Source: Rhizobium tumorigenes
GTDB taxonomy: Bacteria > Pseudomonadota > Alphaproteobacteria > Rhizobiales > Rhizobiaceae
DNA length: 64,000 nucleotides
NCBI RefSeq assembly: GCF_003240565.2
Contig: NZ_CP117255.1
Location: 2,046,001 to 2,110,000, forward strand
Reading direction: 5' to 3'
Shown: piece by piece, positions 43,452-53,541 of the stretch
Numbering within the stretch: the first letter of the stretch is position 1
Layout: each line of letters opens with the position of its first letter
Notes under the pieces: generated by a model
Told to the model about the DNA's origin: nothing
What the model saw: only the letters and a program-made list of their open reading frames with translations
Database searches by the model: none
Position numbers and translations under genes: made by a program

Positions 43452-45131
43452 CTAGAACAGACCTTCTATATAGCCCTGCTCGTTCAGCATGATCCGCTCG
43501 GCGGCAGGAGAGCGTGGCAGGCCGGGCATGGTGCGGATCTCGCCCGTGATGGCGACGACGAAGCCTGCGCCGGCCGACAGTCTCACCTCGCGCACATGCA
43601 CGACATGGCCTTCCGGAGCGCCGCGCAGATCCGCGTCGGTCGAGAACGAATATTGTGTCTTGGCAATGCACACCGGCAGGTGGCCGTATCCCTGATCCTC
43701 CCAGCTCTTCAGCTGGTCGCGAACGGCCTTGTCCGCGGTCACCTCACCGGCGTGATATATCTCGGTCGCCACCACGCCGATCTTCTGCATCAACGGCAGC
43801 TCGTCGGGATAGAGCGGCGCGAATTTCGCCTCGCCGGACTGCGTCAGCGCCACAACCTTGTGCGCCAGTTCCTCGATGCCGGCGGAGCCATCCGCCCAGT
43901 GGCGGCAGAGGATAGCCTCGGCACCGAGACCGGCGACATAGGCTTTAACGGCTTCGACCTCGGCGTCGGTATCGGAGGTGAAGTGGTTGATCGCCACGAC
44001 CACGGGAACGCCAAACTTCCGCACATTCTCGACATGGCGGCCGAGATTGACGCAGCCGGTGACCAGCGCCTCGACATTCTCGCGGCCGAGATCGTCCTTG
44101 GTGACGCCGCCATTCATCTTCAGCGCCCGTACCGTGGCGACGACCACCGCCGCATCCGGCTTCAGTCCCGCCTGGCGACATTTGATGTTGAAAAACTTCT
44201 CCGCCCCGAGATCCGCACCGAAGCCGGCCTCGGTGACGACGTAGTCCGCAAGCGTCAGTGCCGTCCGGGTGGCAATGACCGAATTGCAGCCATGGGCGAT
44301 ATTGGCAAACGGGCCACCATGCACAAGCGCCGGGTTATTCTCCAGGGTCTGCACCAGGTTCGGCTGCAACGCATCCTTCAGCAGGACGGCCATGGCGCCG
44401 TCCGCTTTCAGATCACGCGCAAAAACCGGCGACCTGTCGTAGCGATAGGCAACGATAATGTCTCCCAACCGTTTTTCGAGGTCGGCGAGATCCGATGCCA
44501 GGCACAGGATGGCCATCACCTCGGAGGCAACGGTGATGTCGAAGCCGCCCTGGCGCGGGAAGCCGTTGGCAACGCCGCCAAGCGACGAGACGATATCGCG
44601 CAATGCCCGGTCGTTCATGTCCATCACCCGACGCCAGGTAATCCGACGGATGTCGATATTCAGCGCGTTGCCCCAGTAGACATGGTTGTCGAGCATCGCA
44701 GCCAGCAGATTGTGGGCCGAGGTGATGGCATGGAAGTCGCCGGTGAAATGCAGGTTGATGTCTTCCATCGGCACGACCTGTGCGTAACCGCCGCCGGCAG
44801 CACCGCCCTTGGTGCCGAAGCACGGCCCCAGCGACGGTTCGCGCACGCAGATTATCGCCTTCTTGCCAATGCGGTTGAGGCCGTCGCCTAGACCGACCGT
44901 GGTCGTCGTCTTGCCCTCGCCGGCCGGCGTCGGATTGATCGCTGTCACCAGGATCAGCTTGCCGTTCGCCTTGCCGGCTTGCGCGGCAATGAACTCGGCG
45001 CTGATCTTTGCCTTGTCGTGTCCGTACGGCACCAACTGCTCGGGCGGAATGCCAAGGGCTGCCCCGATCTCGTAAATCGGCTTTTTCGCCGCAGCGCGCG
45101 CGATCTCGATATCCGACTTTACCGTTGCCAT
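43452..45131 (-). CDS. fhs: Formate--tetrahydrofolate ligase
   Basis: A 559-residue enzyme that makes 10-formyl-THF from formate, ATP and THF. The ATP-binding loop [19 protein letters not shown] is at 68-86, with the family signature [20 protein letters not shown] next to it. Length fits the family (about 555-560). The ATG has GGAG at nine bases. It provides one-carbon units for purines and formyl-Met; neighbours give no closer link. Confidence 0.97.
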   Translation of the reverse strand: MATVKSDIEIARAAAKKPIYEIGAALGIPPEQLVPYGHDKAKISAEFIAAQAGKANGKLILVTAINPTPAGEGKTTTTVGLGDGLNRIGKKAIICVREPSLGPCFGTKGGAAGGGYAQVVPMEDINLHFTGDFHAITSAHNLLAAMLDNHVYWGNALNIDIRRITWRRVMDMNDRALRDIVSSLGGVANGFPRQGGFDITVASEVMAILCLASDLADLEKRLGDIIVAYRYDRSPVFARDLKADGAMAVLLKDALQPNLVQTLENNPALVHGGPFANIAHGCNSVIATRTALTLADYVVTEAGFGADLGAEKFFNIKCRQAGLKPDAAVVVATVRALKMNGGVTKDDLGRENVEALVTGCVNLGRHVENVRKFGVPVVVAINHFTSDTDAEVEAVKAYVAGLGAEAILCRHWADGSAGIEELAHKVVALTQSGEAKFAPLYPDELPLMQKIGVVATEIYHAGEVTADKAVRDQLKSWEDQGYGHLPVCIAKTQYSFSTDADLRGAPEGHVVHVREVRLSAGAGFVVAITGEIRTMPGLPRSPAAERIMLNEQGYIEGLF

Positions 45132-45326
45132 CAGTCCAACTCCATTCGCCGCGCCATGCGTTTCATTTGCGCATAGCGGAATAGGACGGCGCTGTGAACC
45201 GCCATGCTGTCTGCAGACGTGGAAAATCCGGCACACCCCTCCCACCAAGACCTGGCACCATGGCTTGTCCCGGCGCGGCCATGTGCGTAATGCTGTCGAC
45301 GAAAAGTACGAAGCATAAGGTCGGTG

Positions 45327-45851
45327 ATGAAATCCCTGGAACTCCTAGTCGAGCGTATCATTCTTGCGAGCCGATGGCTGCTCGTCATCTTCTATCTGGG
45401 ACTGGCCGCGTCGCTCGCGCTGTATGCGGTGTCCTTTATCCATAAGTTCTACAAGGTCGCCCTGGGCGTCTTCACGATGGATGAAGCCGACATGATTCTT
45501 GCGATGCTCGGACTGATCGACGCATCGCTGGTCGCAAGCCTGGTCGTCATGGTGATGATCTCCGGCTACGAGAACTTCGTCAGCCGCTTCGATGAGGCCG
45601 ACGCGAAGAACGACGACGAGGTATCGTTTCTCGGGAAGCTCGATTCAGGCAGCCTGAAAATCAAGGTCGCCTCCTCTATCGTCGCCATCTCCTCGATCCA
45701 CCTGCTGCAGGTATTCCTCAACATGGCGCAGTTCGAAACCGCGCAGATCATGTGGATGACGCTGATACACCTCGCCTTCGTCGTCTCGGCCCTGATGCTC
45801 GGATATCTCGAAAAGATCATGGGTCAGGCCAAAGGCAAGGATAACGCCTAG
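45327..45851 (+). CDS. UPF0114 (YqhA) family membrane protein
   Basis: A 174-residue inner-membrane protein with four helices, of the YqhA/UPF0114 family. Recognisable parts are [20 protein letters not shown], a second helix with [20 protein letters not shown] and SRF after it, and [20 protein letters not shown]. Function in the family is not established. The ATG is preferred over the overlapping GTG three bases earlier because AAGG lies six bases before the ATG. Its TAG stop shares the palindrome CTAG with the stop of the convergent neighbour. Confidence 0.88.
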   Translation: MKSLELLVERIILASRWLLVIFYLGLAASLALYAVSFIHKFYKVALGVFTMDEADMILAMLGLIDASLVASLVVMVMISGYENFVSRFDEADAKNDDEVSFLGKLDSGSLKIKVASSIVAISSIHLLQVFLNMAQFETAQIMWMTLIHLAFVVSALMLGYLEKIMGQAKGKDNA

Positions 45852-46897
45852 GCAGCCCGGCCAGACAGAGAATGCATGGCCGGCAGCAAAGCCTGCCGCT
45901 CGAGCGGCTGCGGCATGCCGGGCTCGGGCTCGTCCGGCAGCGGCTGGGATTGCGGCGTGCTGGGCGGCGTCGGCGGTGCCGGCGTCATGGAGACAACGCA
46001 GTCGGAGATCGTCTTCTCGCGCGGGCAGGCACCGGCTGCGGCGAGTTGGCCGGCGGAAGACTGCTCGGTCATCATCTTCAGATTGAGCGCCTCGACCTGC
46101 GTCAGCAAACGGATCGACTGCGGATTGGCGCTCATCATCAGGTCGAAGAGATCGGCATCGACCCCCATCTTGGTGAGATAGGCGATCAGCGCCGCTTTCT
46201 GTTTGTTGCCGAGCTTCGTGGTGTCGTGCTGCCCGACCATTTTCCTGCCGACTTCGCGCTGCGACAGTATCTTCTTCTTGCCGTTCAGCATTTCGTACTC
46301 GGTGCGATACTGGACGCGCATTTCCCGGTAGGTGGTGGTGATCTGGTGGACGCCAATCAAGGCAAAGGGACTGGCGATCCGCCTGACACCGCCGGCCAGA
46401 AGCAACGGACAGGCGGACAGGCAGACAGCGCCGTTCGAATAGATCTCGCCGGTCATGGAGCCGTCTTTTTGCCGCGCCGCGTCGCATAGCGGTTCGCTAC
46501 CCTCGCAGGCATCGGCACGTGTCCCGCCAACAGCCACCGAAAGCCCCTGGCGCCGGATGATCAGCCCCATCTGCATTGCGGCAGCGACATCCCCGCCTGG
46601 AGAGCGGACGACGATCGGCAGGGATTTCTTGCCGATTTTCTTCAGCAGCTTTTGCAGCTTGCGGGGCGAGTCCGACATGATCTGGCCTTCGGCAGCAATC
46701 CAGTCGGCACAGGATCCGCCATCGCGGCAGTAGGGTGTGCCGCCATGGATCAGAACGAAGTCCATGGGACGATCGATGGGAGGCTCGGCCGCATTTGCCG
46801 CTTCAAGGCCGGCGAGCACAAAAACAACGGTCGCCACAAGGCGCAAGACTTGGTTCAACCGCGTAGGAACGGCCCGCGTCAGCGAAGTCAGCATCAT
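45848..46897 (-). CDS. Exported protein with ClpP/crotonase-like fold
   Basis: A 349-residue protein with an N-terminal signal sequence (MMLTSLTRAVPTRLNQVLRL to about residue 37). The body has LPIVVRSPGGDVAAAMQMGL and, later, CLSACPLLLAGGVRRI, which match the oxyanion strand and the Ser nucleophile turn of ClpP-like serine proteases (SPGG and SAC/SAG). A following IGVHQITTTYREM may supply the His. About 60 C-terminal residues are Pro-rich. I place it among periplasmic ClpP-fold proteins of unknown substrate. The start is uncertain, with two adjacent ATGs and no Shine-Dalgarno; an upstream start would bury the signal sequence. Confidence 0.75.
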   Translation of the reverse strand: MMLTSLTRAVPTRLNQVLRLVATVVFVLAGLEAANAAEPPIDRPMDFVLIHGGTPYCRDGGSCADWIAAEGQIMSDSPRKLQKLLKKIGKKSLPIVVRSPGGDVAAAMQMGLIIRRQGLSVAVGGTRADACEGSEPLCDAARQKDGSMTGEIYSNGAVCLSACPLLLAGGVRRIASPFALIGVHQITTTYREMRVQYRTEYEMLNGKKKILSQREVGRKMVGQHDTTKLGNKQKAALIAYLTKMGVDADLFDLMMSANPQSIRLLTQVEALNLKMMTEQSSAGQLAAAGACPREKTISDCVVSMTPAPPTPPSTPQSQPLPDEPEPGMPQPLERQALLPAMHSLSGRAA

Positions 46898-46974
46898 CAA
46901 TCGGCTCGGAGGTGATGTTTCGGAGGACAACGGATAGCAACGACAGCGCTGATTTGCAAGGTTGGCAAGCAATC

Positions 46975-47008
46975 GGTGGCAGCATAGAGCCACAACTCGG
47001 CTGCCACC
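46975..47008. repeat. Inverted repeat in the gap before the LuxR-type gene
   Basis: GGTGGCAGC and its perfect complement, 16 bases apart, in the 264-base divergent gap between the ClpP-fold gene and the LuxR-type gene. It could be an operator or an RNA hairpin; no U-tract follows. Confidence 0.5.
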
Positions 47009-47161
47009 CAACCCACCTGCAAAGAGATTATTCATAGGGAAGAACGAGGCCCTTGTTGCAAAAGTTGTTTCTTAGCGCAAATGCACCAATTGCGTTGCGG
47101 CAAGCTTTTTGACTCGTATTCCCGCCTGTTTCGCGTATTTGATAGCGGTAACACAACATAA

Positions 47162-47908
47162 ATGAGCCTTGCTCCAATGTCGTATATGACAGCTTCTGGA
47201 CGACAAACGTTTCTGTCCGCCGAATTGGCGGCAACGCGCACTCGTGCCATGCTTCATCAGGCGTTGAACAGGACGGCAGAGTCGTTCGGATTTGCGTCTT
47301 TCATGCTTTGCAACGCGCCATCGTCCTCGGACATGCTTCTGACACCGCTGGTTATCGAGACGTCTGCACCAGCCCAGAATCTGCGCGACTTCGATCGCGG
47401 CCACCTCCTGCGCATCTACCCCCAGGTCGGTCGAGACCGTGATTCGACAATTCCACGCTGCTGGAACCTGGCGGAACGGGCGCCTTCTCCAGAAATGGAA
47501 TTCCCCCGCGAACTCCGGACGTTTCTCGAAAGCCGCGGCCTGACGATGGGCATGCATCTTCCTGTTAATGCGTCTGACGGCGAGCGGTTGGCTTTTTCAA
47601 TGGCTGGCAATCGCAACAGCCTATCCCAGGCTGAAGTCAACGAACTCTGCATCATCTTGCTGCATGCCGCCACCGCCTACAACGGCATCAAACGCAATGG
47701 CAACGAACCGTCAGCCATGCTGTCGGCGCGCGAGATGGAAGTCGTTCGCTGGACTGCGCAAGGCAAGACTTCGGTGGAGATCGGCCAGATCCTGACGCTC
47801 TCGGACCACACCGTCAACGCCTATATGACCAATGCCATCAAGAAGTTCAATTGCGTTAACCGCACGCAACTGGTGGCCAAAGCCATCCGGCTCAAGCTCA
47901 TCAACTGA
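47162..47908 (+). CDS. LuxR-type transcriptional regulator
   Basis: A 248-residue regulator with an N-terminal domain of the autoinducer-binding size (about 20-165) and a C-terminal LuxR helix-turn-helix: MLSAREMEVVRWTAQGKTSV then EIGQILTLSDHTVNAYMTNA. In the N-terminal domain I do not find the W-x3-Y and D-P residues that bind acyl-homoserine lactones, so the ligand may be different or absent. No luxI-type synthase is near, so it would be a solo regulator. No good Shine-Dalgarno precedes the ATG; internal Met codons at 6 and 9 are possible starts. Confidence 0.82.
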   Translation: MSLAPMSYMTASGRQTFLSAELAATRTRAMLHQALNRTAESFGFASFMLCNAPSSSDMLLTPLVIETSAPAQNLRDFDRGHLLRIYPQVGRDRDSTIPRCWNLAERAPSPEMEFPRELRTFLESRGLTMGMHLPVNASDGERLAFSMAGNRNSLSQAEVNELCIILLHAATAYNGIKRNGNEPSAMLSAREMEVVRWTAQGKTSVEIGQILTLSDHTVNAYMTNAIKKFNCVNRTQLVAKAIRLKLIN

Positions 47909-47940
47909 CACAAGCTTCCAGCGACCAACTCGGCAAAGAA

Positions 47941-49089
47941 CTACCGCCCGCCGAGTACCGCGCGCGTTTCGACCAGGTTGGAACGCACCCGCAGGATATA
48001 AAAACCCATCGTCGCCAGATGGCTGGGCATGATTAAGCCGTCTTCGCGACCGTTCGAGACGATCCACGGCTGGATACGCAATGCCGCCTGGAACTGCTTC
48101 ATCGTATCGCCCCAAAGTGCCCCGACATTGCGCTCGGCGATGACCTTGGAGAAATCGGCCCCGGCAGCGCTGAGGATGCCGTAGTATCCGTACAGCTGTC
48201 CATAGGCAAACCAGAAACGATCGTCCGCACGCGTGTCGAACCATCCGAAATTATGGTTCTCTGAACGCTCGGCGAGAACGTCCGACGTGCTGCCGAGATC
48301 GTTCGAAATGCGATCGATGAATTCGATCAGGTTGTCCGCACGCCCATCGAAGGTGGCGTTGCAGGCGCCGAGATCGACATTGAACTTGCGCAGGCTGTTG
48401 ATCGAAGCCCGATAGTAGCTAGGGGTCGGTGTCTTCGGCCCGAACGGCTGGAAGCCGAAATACCAGCTGGACTCGTCGAACTGCAAGTTGCCGCGCGCGT
48501 TCTGCAGGTCCGAATTGATACCCGATGTACCACGTACGCGACCCAGCGAATCCACAAGCTCGATCGAGGTCCTGCGAACCGCCTGGTTAACGCCGCGCTG
48601 GAAGGACGCCTTGTTGTCGAGGAAGGGCGTATCGTCCCAGCTTAGCCCGAAAAACCCGAGCTTGAAGAGGAGCATGGACGAGATCCACGCATTGCGGTTG
48701 ACGTTGAAATCCACAAGGTCGGCTGTGACATCGACGATAGCGGACGTCTCGCAACGCTTCGGCGCGGCGGTCGTGGCCGGCTGCGCATCCGTCGCGACAG
48801 GCACCGGGGCAAGGTCCTGACCGGCGGCCTTGCGGTCGGCAAGCTTGTAGCTGTCGACGTAGTGGGTGTTGAAGCCCGTCCAGGACTGGGTCTGGACGAG
48901 GAAGTAGCCGTATAGGCCGACCAGCAGCACGAGGAGAGCGGCGACCGGCACCTTGATGATCCAGTTGCGCTGCCGGTACCAGCCATGCGCTGCGAGAAAA
49001 GGCCACGTCGCCCATACAAACAGGAGCCCGAGACCACGCCGAATTGCCTGGAGCATCCGTGCAAAGAAGGCAACGATCGGATCAAGCAT
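47941..49089 (-). CDS. DUF2333 family membrane protein
   Basis: A 382-residue protein with one N-terminal helix (about 45-65, IIKVPVAALLVLLVGLYGYF) and a large periplasmic domain. DUF2333 features include NRNAWISSMLLFKLGFFGLS, DDTPFLDNKASFQRGVNQAV and the C-terminal LIMPSHLATMGFYILRVRSN. Function is unknown. TTAGGAG lies eight bases before the ATG. It is followed upstream on the map by a helical protein gene that is 74 bases away on the same strand, so they may form an operon. Confidence 0.85.
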   Translation of the reverse strand: MLDPIVAFFARMLQAIRRGLGLLFVWATWPFLAAHGWYRQRNWIIKVPVAALLVLLVGLYGYFLVQTQSWTGFNTHYVDSYKLADRKAAGQDLAPVPVATDAQPATTAAPKRCETSAIVDVTADLVDFNVNRNAWISSMLLFKLGFFGLSWDDTPFLDNKASFQRGVNQAVRRTSIELVDSLGRVRGTSGINSDLQNARGNLQFDESSWYFGFQPFGPKTPTPSYYRASINSLRKFNVDLGACNATFDGRADNLIEFIDRISNDLGSTSDVLAERSENHNFGWFDTRADDRFWFAYGQLYGYYGILSAAGADFSKVIAERNVGALWGDTMKQFQAALRIQPWIVSNGREDGLIMPSHLATMGFYILRVRSNLVETRAVLGGR

Positions 49090-49163
49090 GCAATGTCTCC
49101 TAACGGGCGTGGTGCTCCAGCAGATATGACCTCGCCGGCCACAGGGCAACCGCGTCGGCCGAA

Positions 49164-50198
49164 TTAAATCGTCGCCGGCCGCGGCTGCGGCTCCGCCGGG
49201 TTATCCTCCTCGTCGTCAACCGTCGGCTCTGAGGGCGATAGCGCCACCTCCAGACGGCGCGCGAAGGCATCGTCAGCAGCCTGTTTGCGAAGCAGCAGAT
49301 CATGTCCGGCAAGGAGGTTGGTCTCGCACGCGGCAACAAGGTCCTCCACCCCGACCGGCAGGTCCTCGCATTGCGTCGCCGATTGTTCGTTTGCCGCCTT
49401 CAGCAACGCGACGCGCTGTTCGACATCGATCGCGAGCTTGGCAGCCATGACGTTGACAGCGGCGATCCCGCCGTTCAGCACATCCAGAAAATCTTCATCG
49501 TCGGTCATCAGCCGTAACAAGGTCTCGTGCTCGGACCGCAGCATCTTATCCTTAACCTCAGCCGCCTGCCGATCGAGCGCCAGCTCTTTGCGTTCTTCCT
49601 CGGATGCGGCATCCAGCGACGGACCACGCTGCGGCAGTGTCGAGGAGAGGCGCTCATGCGTCCGCGCCTTCAGGGACGCAAGCCGTCGCCCCGCCTCGTC
49701 CAGATCGCCGTCCAGCTGCCGCCGGCGAATGACCAGCTGCTGCAGGTGGGCCTCGCAAACGCGGTGATGCAGGGCGAGAAAGGGCTTCGCCTCGCCAAGC
49801 ATCCTGTCCAGCGCTGCCGATACCGACAGCAGCTCGACCACGTCGAGCGCTATAGCTTCCGGCGCCGCATTGCCGAGATGCACGCGTCGCCTGAGAAACC
49901 CCTGGGATTGACGCCCCGCAGTCTCGTCGAACAATCGTTCATATTGCAGCAAGGCTGTGGCTGTCTGGGTATCGAGCCTGCGCAGAAGTGCTGCTACTCG
50001 GGCCTTCCACTCGTTCCATAAACCGACGGCTTCGCCGAGGAGAGTTTCTTCGAGAGGAAAGTTGATTGCCGTCAGGCGCGCTTCCGGCCGGGAGTGATGC
50101 GCCAGCGCCGCCTCGGCAGCAGCAGTTCCCTTGCAGGCATCGTCCAGCAATCGCCGAAGCTGCGCGATGTCGCGTTCTGGAAACTGGCTGTGCGCCAT
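49164..50198 (-). CDS. Helical/coiled-coil protein of unknown function
   Basis: A 344-residue protein, nearly all predicted helix by its Ala/Leu/Glu/Arg content and heptad-like spacing, with no signal peptide and an acidic end (PTVDDEEDNPAEPQPRPATI). Stretches such as RRRQLDGDLDEAGRRLASLK and AAKLAIDVEQRVALLKAANE look like coiled coil. I do not recognise the family. CAGGAG lies six bases before the ATG. It precedes the DUF2333 gene in the same direction, which suggests a joint task at the membrane. Confidence 0.7.
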   Translation of the reverse strand: MAHSQFPERDIAQLRRLLDDACKGTAAAEAALAHHSRPEARLTAINFPLEETLLGEAVGLWNEWKARVAALLRRLDTQTATALLQYERLFDETAGRQSQGFLRRRVHLGNAAPEAIALDVVELLSVSAALDRMLGEAKPFLALHHRVCEAHLQQLVIRRRQLDGDLDEAGRRLASLKARTHERLSSTLPQRGPSLDAASEEERKELALDRQAAEVKDKMLRSEHETLLRLMTDDEDFLDVLNGGIAAVNVMAAKLAIDVEQRVALLKAANEQSATQCEDLPVGVEDLVAACETNLLAGHDLLLRKQAADDAFARRLEVALSPSEPTVDDEEDNPAEPQPRPATI

Positions 50199-50266
50199 GA
50201 GGGCTCCTGCTGATCGCGGCGGGTGGGTGCACCCAGAGTAGCGCAAACCATTGTCCGATGGCAGGC

Positions 50267-50656
50267 CTATTGGGCCGCCGCCGGATTTTTGAGATAGGCG
50301 ATCAGATTGTCGAGATCGCTGTCGCTTTTGACGCCGGCAAAGCTCATGCGGGTGCCCTTGACGACAGCCTGTGGGCTCGACAGGTATTTGTGCAGCAGCG
50401 CCTCGTCCCACACCTTGCCATCGGCACCGAAGGTCTTCATCGCAGCCGAATAGCTGTAGGTGGCAACCGACGCCACCGGGCGCCCGACCACGCCCATCAG
50501 CGAAGGTCCGACCTTGTTCACCGGCTCGGTCGCCGTGTGGCAGGCGGCGCACTTCTTGAAGACGCCGGCCCCGAGCTTCGGATCTCCATCGGCAAGGACA
50601 GAGGTCGCCGACAGCAGCGCCGCAACGAAAATGGTGGAACAGCAGAACATCTTCAT
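50267..50656 (-). CDS. Small class I cytochrome c
   Basis: A 129-residue periplasmic cytochrome c. A signal peptide (about 1-22) is followed by the heme site CAACH (36-40), KVGPSLMGVVGRPVASV, and the axial Met104 in GTRMSFAGVK. This is the c550/c2-like layout of soluble cytochromes that carry electrons from the bc1 complex to oxidases. CGGGAG precedes the ATG. It could accept electrons from PetC in this genome. Confidence 0.92.
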   Translation of the reverse strand: MKMFCCSTIFVAALLSATSVLADGDPKLGAGVFKKCAACHTATEPVNKVGPSLMGVVGRPVASVATYSYSAAMKTFGADGKVWDEALLHKYLSSPQAVVKGTRMSFAGVKSDSDLDNLIAYLKNPAAAQ

Positions 50657-50731
50657 ATCGTCTCCCGATTTCAATCCGCGCGAGCCTTGGACGCTTAGCG
50701 AACCATGGTCGAGCCGCCAAACCGTTTGATC

Positions 50732-51313
50732 TCACAGATCGCCCATCGCCTCTTCCCAATGGCGACGGCAGAGCGAGACATATCGCTCGTTACCGCCGAC
50801 CTCGATCTGCGCACCCTCGTGCAGGACCTTGCCGTCGCTGTCAAAGCGTACAACCATGGTGGCCTTACGACCGCAATGGCAGATCGTCCGCACTTCGCGC
50901 AGCTCGTCGGCGATGGCGAGAAGCTCCTGCGAACCCGGAAACAGCTTGCCGCGAAAATCCGTGCGCAGCCCGTAGACCATGACGGGAATATTGAGGCGGT
51001 CGACGACATGCGCCAGTTGCCAGATCTGCAGCGCCGTCATGAAATGCGCCTCGTCGACGAAGACGCAGGCAAGCGGTCCCTCGGCGTGCATGGCTTCTAT
51101 CGTCGCAAATAGGTCGTCATCCCGGTCGAAGGGAACGGCATCGGCCTCGAGGCCTATGCGCGAGGCAATCTTGCCGCTGCCTGCCCGGTGGTCGAAAGCT
51201 GCGATCAGGATCGCCGTGCGCATTCCGCGCTCCTGATAGTTATAGGACGCCTGCAGCAGCATCGTCGATTTGCCGGCATTCATTGCGGAATAGTGAAAAT
51301 ACAGCTTCGCCAT
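50732..51313 (-). CDS. tdk: Thymidine kinase
   Basis: A 193-residue type II thymidine kinase that salvages thymidine to dTMP. The P-loop is SAMNAGKST (9-17), the Walker B-like part is [12 protein letters not shown], and the lasso region has a zinc set CHCGRKA with a later [18 protein letters not shown] is the family signature. The ATG has AAAGGAG at seven bases. It is divergent from choX. Confidence 0.95.
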   Translation of the reverse strand: MAKLYFHYSAMNAGKSTMLLQASYNYQERGMRTAILIAAFDHRAGSGKIASRIGLEADAVPFDRDDDLFATIEAMHAEGPLACVFVDEAHFMTALQIWQLAHVVDRLNIPVMVYGLRTDFRGKLFPGSQELLAIADELREVRTICHCGRKATMVVRFDSDGKVLHEGAQIEVGGNERYVSLCRRHWEEAMGDL

Positions 51314-51550
51314 CAGCGTCTCCTTTGCGCACTTCATGGAATCGCAAAGCTTCGAAGGAAAGCCATCGCTGACGTAAGCCACAGGAAATCGCGCCGGCTG
51401 GCTCCACAGCGTGCAAATGCCTGCGCATCAAGCACTGTGAAAATTGGAGGTGTCGCATTCCATACCGCCAAAGCGCCGCAAATGCAGCGAGACCGCTTGT
51501 AAATGTCGGTTATTGGTGATTGCTTGGGAACGTAAAACTGGGAGTACACA

Positions 51551-52513
51551 ATGATGAAATTGACTTTGTTCACTTTAAGCCTCAGCACCGCGCTTTTTTC
51601 AGCAGTCATCACGCCCTCTGTCGCGTCGGCGGCGGAGCCGGCCAGCTGTTCGACTGTCCATTTCGCCGAAGTCAGCTGGACCGACATCCAGGCCACGACC
51701 GGAACCGCAACTTATATCCTCGACGCACTCGGCTATAAGACCGACATCAAGGATCTTGACGTTCCGATCGTGTTCCAGTCGCTTGCCAACAAGCAGCTCG
51801 ACGTCTTCCTCGGCAACTGGATGCCGTCGCAGGCACCGATGATCAAGCCGTATACGGACGCCAAGACAATCGACACAGTTCGCGCCAACCTTGAAGGCGC
51901 CAAGTACACGCTCGCCACCAACGAATTCGGCAGCAAGCTCGGCATCAAGGACTTCTCCGACATCGCCAAGCACGAAAAGGAACTGGACGGCAAGATCTAC
52001 GGCATCGAGCCCGGCAATGACGGCAACAAGCTCGTGCTGGACATGATCAAGGGTCACAAGTACGGCCTCGACGAGAAGGACTTCAAAGTCATTGAATCCT
52101 CCGAGCAGGGCATGCTGTCCCAGGTGACCAAGCTCGACAAGTCGAAGAAGCCGATCATCTTCCTCGGCTGGGCCCCTCACCCGATGAACACCAAGTACAA
52201 GATGACCTATCTGACCGGCGGCGATGACGTCTTTGGGCCCAATTACGGCGGTGCAAATGTCTTCACCAACACGCGTGCCGGCTATGTCACCGAGTGCCCG
52301 AACGTCGGCAAGTTCCTGCAGAACCTCTCCTTCACGCTGCCGATGGAAAACGAAATCATGGGCCTGATCATGGACAAGAGCCTGCAAGGTAAGGCCGCCG
52401 CCAAGACATGGCTGAAAGCCCATCCCGAAACCATCAAGCCATGGCTTGCAGGCGTGACGACCGCCGATGGCGGTGATGCAGAAGCGGCTGTGAAGAAGTC
52501 GCTCGGCCTCTGA
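51551..52513 (+). CDS. choX: Choline ABC transporter, periplasmic binding protein
   Basis: A 320-residue periplasmic protein with signal peptide (to about residue 27, VASAAEP). The mature part starts CSTVHFAEVSWTDIQATTGT and holds FLGNWMPSQAPMIKPY and FLGWAPHPMNTKY, the aromatic residues that box the quaternary ammonium of choline in ChoX. GGGAG lies six bases before the ATG. It is the first gene of choXWV; a stem-loop after it probably sets the higher level of the binding protein. Confidence 0.95.
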   Translation: MMKLTLFTLSLSTALFSAVITPSVASAAEPASCSTVHFAEVSWTDIQATTGTATYILDALGYKTDIKDLDVPIVFQSLANKQLDVFLGNWMPSQAPMIKPYTDAKTIDTVRANLEGAKYTLATNEFGSKLGIKDFSDIAKHEKELDGKIYGIEPGNDGNKLVLDMIKGHKYGLDEKDFKVIESSEQGMLSQVTKLDKSKKPIIFLGWAPHPMNTKYKMTYLTGGDDVFGPNYGGANVFTNTRAGYVTECPNVGKFLQNLSFTLPMENEIMGLIMDKSLQGKAAAKTWLKAHPETIKPWLAGVTTADGGDAEAAVKKSLGL

Positions 52514-52526
52514 GCCCGACAGCAGA

Positions 52527-52547
52527 AAGGGCGGCCCCGCCGTCCTT
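52527..52547 (+). promoter_or_regulatory. Stem-loop after choX
   Basis: AAGGGCGG pairs with CCGTCCTT (one G-U pair) around a 5-base loop. Position between the binding-protein gene and the permease gene suits mRNA 3'-end protection or partial termination. Confidence 0.55.
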
Positions 52548-52647
52548 ATTCTTGCCGGAAACAATGCGTGTCACCGCTTCAGCCATCACGGAGTGAAGGC
52601 CGTGACGCGCATCTGTTCGGTGCTGCAGATCTCAGCGAGGGAACGCG

Positions 52648-53541
52648 ATGGATTGGCTCCATACATGGCTACTTGACGAAAACAACAAGATCCAGATCGG
52701 CAAGGGCGCACAGGTCGTGGTCGACTGGCTGACGGGAAACCTCAGCGGCTTCTTCGACACTGTCTCCGCCATCCTCGGCGGCGCCATCGACGGATTGCTC
52801 TACGTGCTGCTCGGCACTTTTGCCGAGGGCACCGCCTTCGAGGCCTATTACCCCTTTTTCATGATCGCGGTTTTCTGCCTCATTTCGTGGCTGATCCGCC
52901 GCCATGTCGGCGTGGTGATCTTCACCGCCCTGGGGATGCTGCTGATCTACAACCAGCTCTACTGGACAGAGGCGATGGAAACCCTGGCTCTGGTGCTGGC
53001 GGCAACGCTCGTGTCGATGGTGATCGGCGTGCCTCTCGGCATCCTGGCCGCGCGACGAGCCTGGTTCTACACCATATTGCGGCCGATCCTCGACCTCATG
53101 CAGACCATTCCCACCTTCGTCTATCTGATTCCAGCCCTTATCCTTTTCGGCCTCGGCGCCGTGTCTGGCCTGGTTGCCACGGTGATCTTCGCGGTGCCCG
53201 CACCGATCCGGCTGACACGACTGGGCATCATCTCGACGCCGCCAGCGCTGATCGAGGCCGCCCAAGCCTTTGGCGCCGCTCCGCTGCAGGTGTTGACCAA
53301 GGTGGAGCTTCCCTTTGCCCTGCCTCAGATCATGGCGGGCGTCACCCAGACGATCATGCTCTCGCTGTCGATGGTAGTCATCGCCTCGATGGTCGGCGCT
53401 GCCGGTCTCGGCGCGCTCGTCCAGCGCGCGCTCGGTCAGATGAACGTGCCCATGGGTTTTGATTCCGGCATGAGCATAGTCATTCTGGCGATCGTCCTCG
53501 ACCGCACCTTCAAATTCTTCAACGAAGGGGAAACCGTATGA
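52648..53541 (+). CDS. choW: Choline ABC transporter, permease
   Basis: A 297-residue inner-membrane permease of the ProW/OpuA family with about six helices. The EAA loop contacting the ATPase is ALIEAAQAFGAAPLQVLTKV. GTG/ATG choice is simple: GAGGGAACG precedes the ATG. It follows choX after 134 bases and overlaps choV as ATGA. Confidence 0.94.
   Translation: MDWLHTWLLDENNKIQIGKGAQVVVDWLTGNLSGFFDTVSAILGGAIDGLLYVLLGTFAEGTAFEAYYPFFMIAVFCLISWLIRRHVGVVIFTALGMLLIYNQLYWTEAMETLALVLAATLVSMVIGVPLGILAARRAWFYTILRPILDLMQTIPTFVYLIPALILFGLGAVSGLVATVIFAVPAPIRLTRLGIISTPPALIEAAQAFGAAPLQVLTKVELPFALPQIMAGVTQTIMLSLSMVVIASMVGAAGLGALVQRALGQMNVPMGFDSGMSIVILAIVLDRTFKFFNEGETV

Noticed and set aside
43596-44891. 431-codon open frame opposite fhs
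   Set aside because: Antisense shadow of formate-THF ligase.
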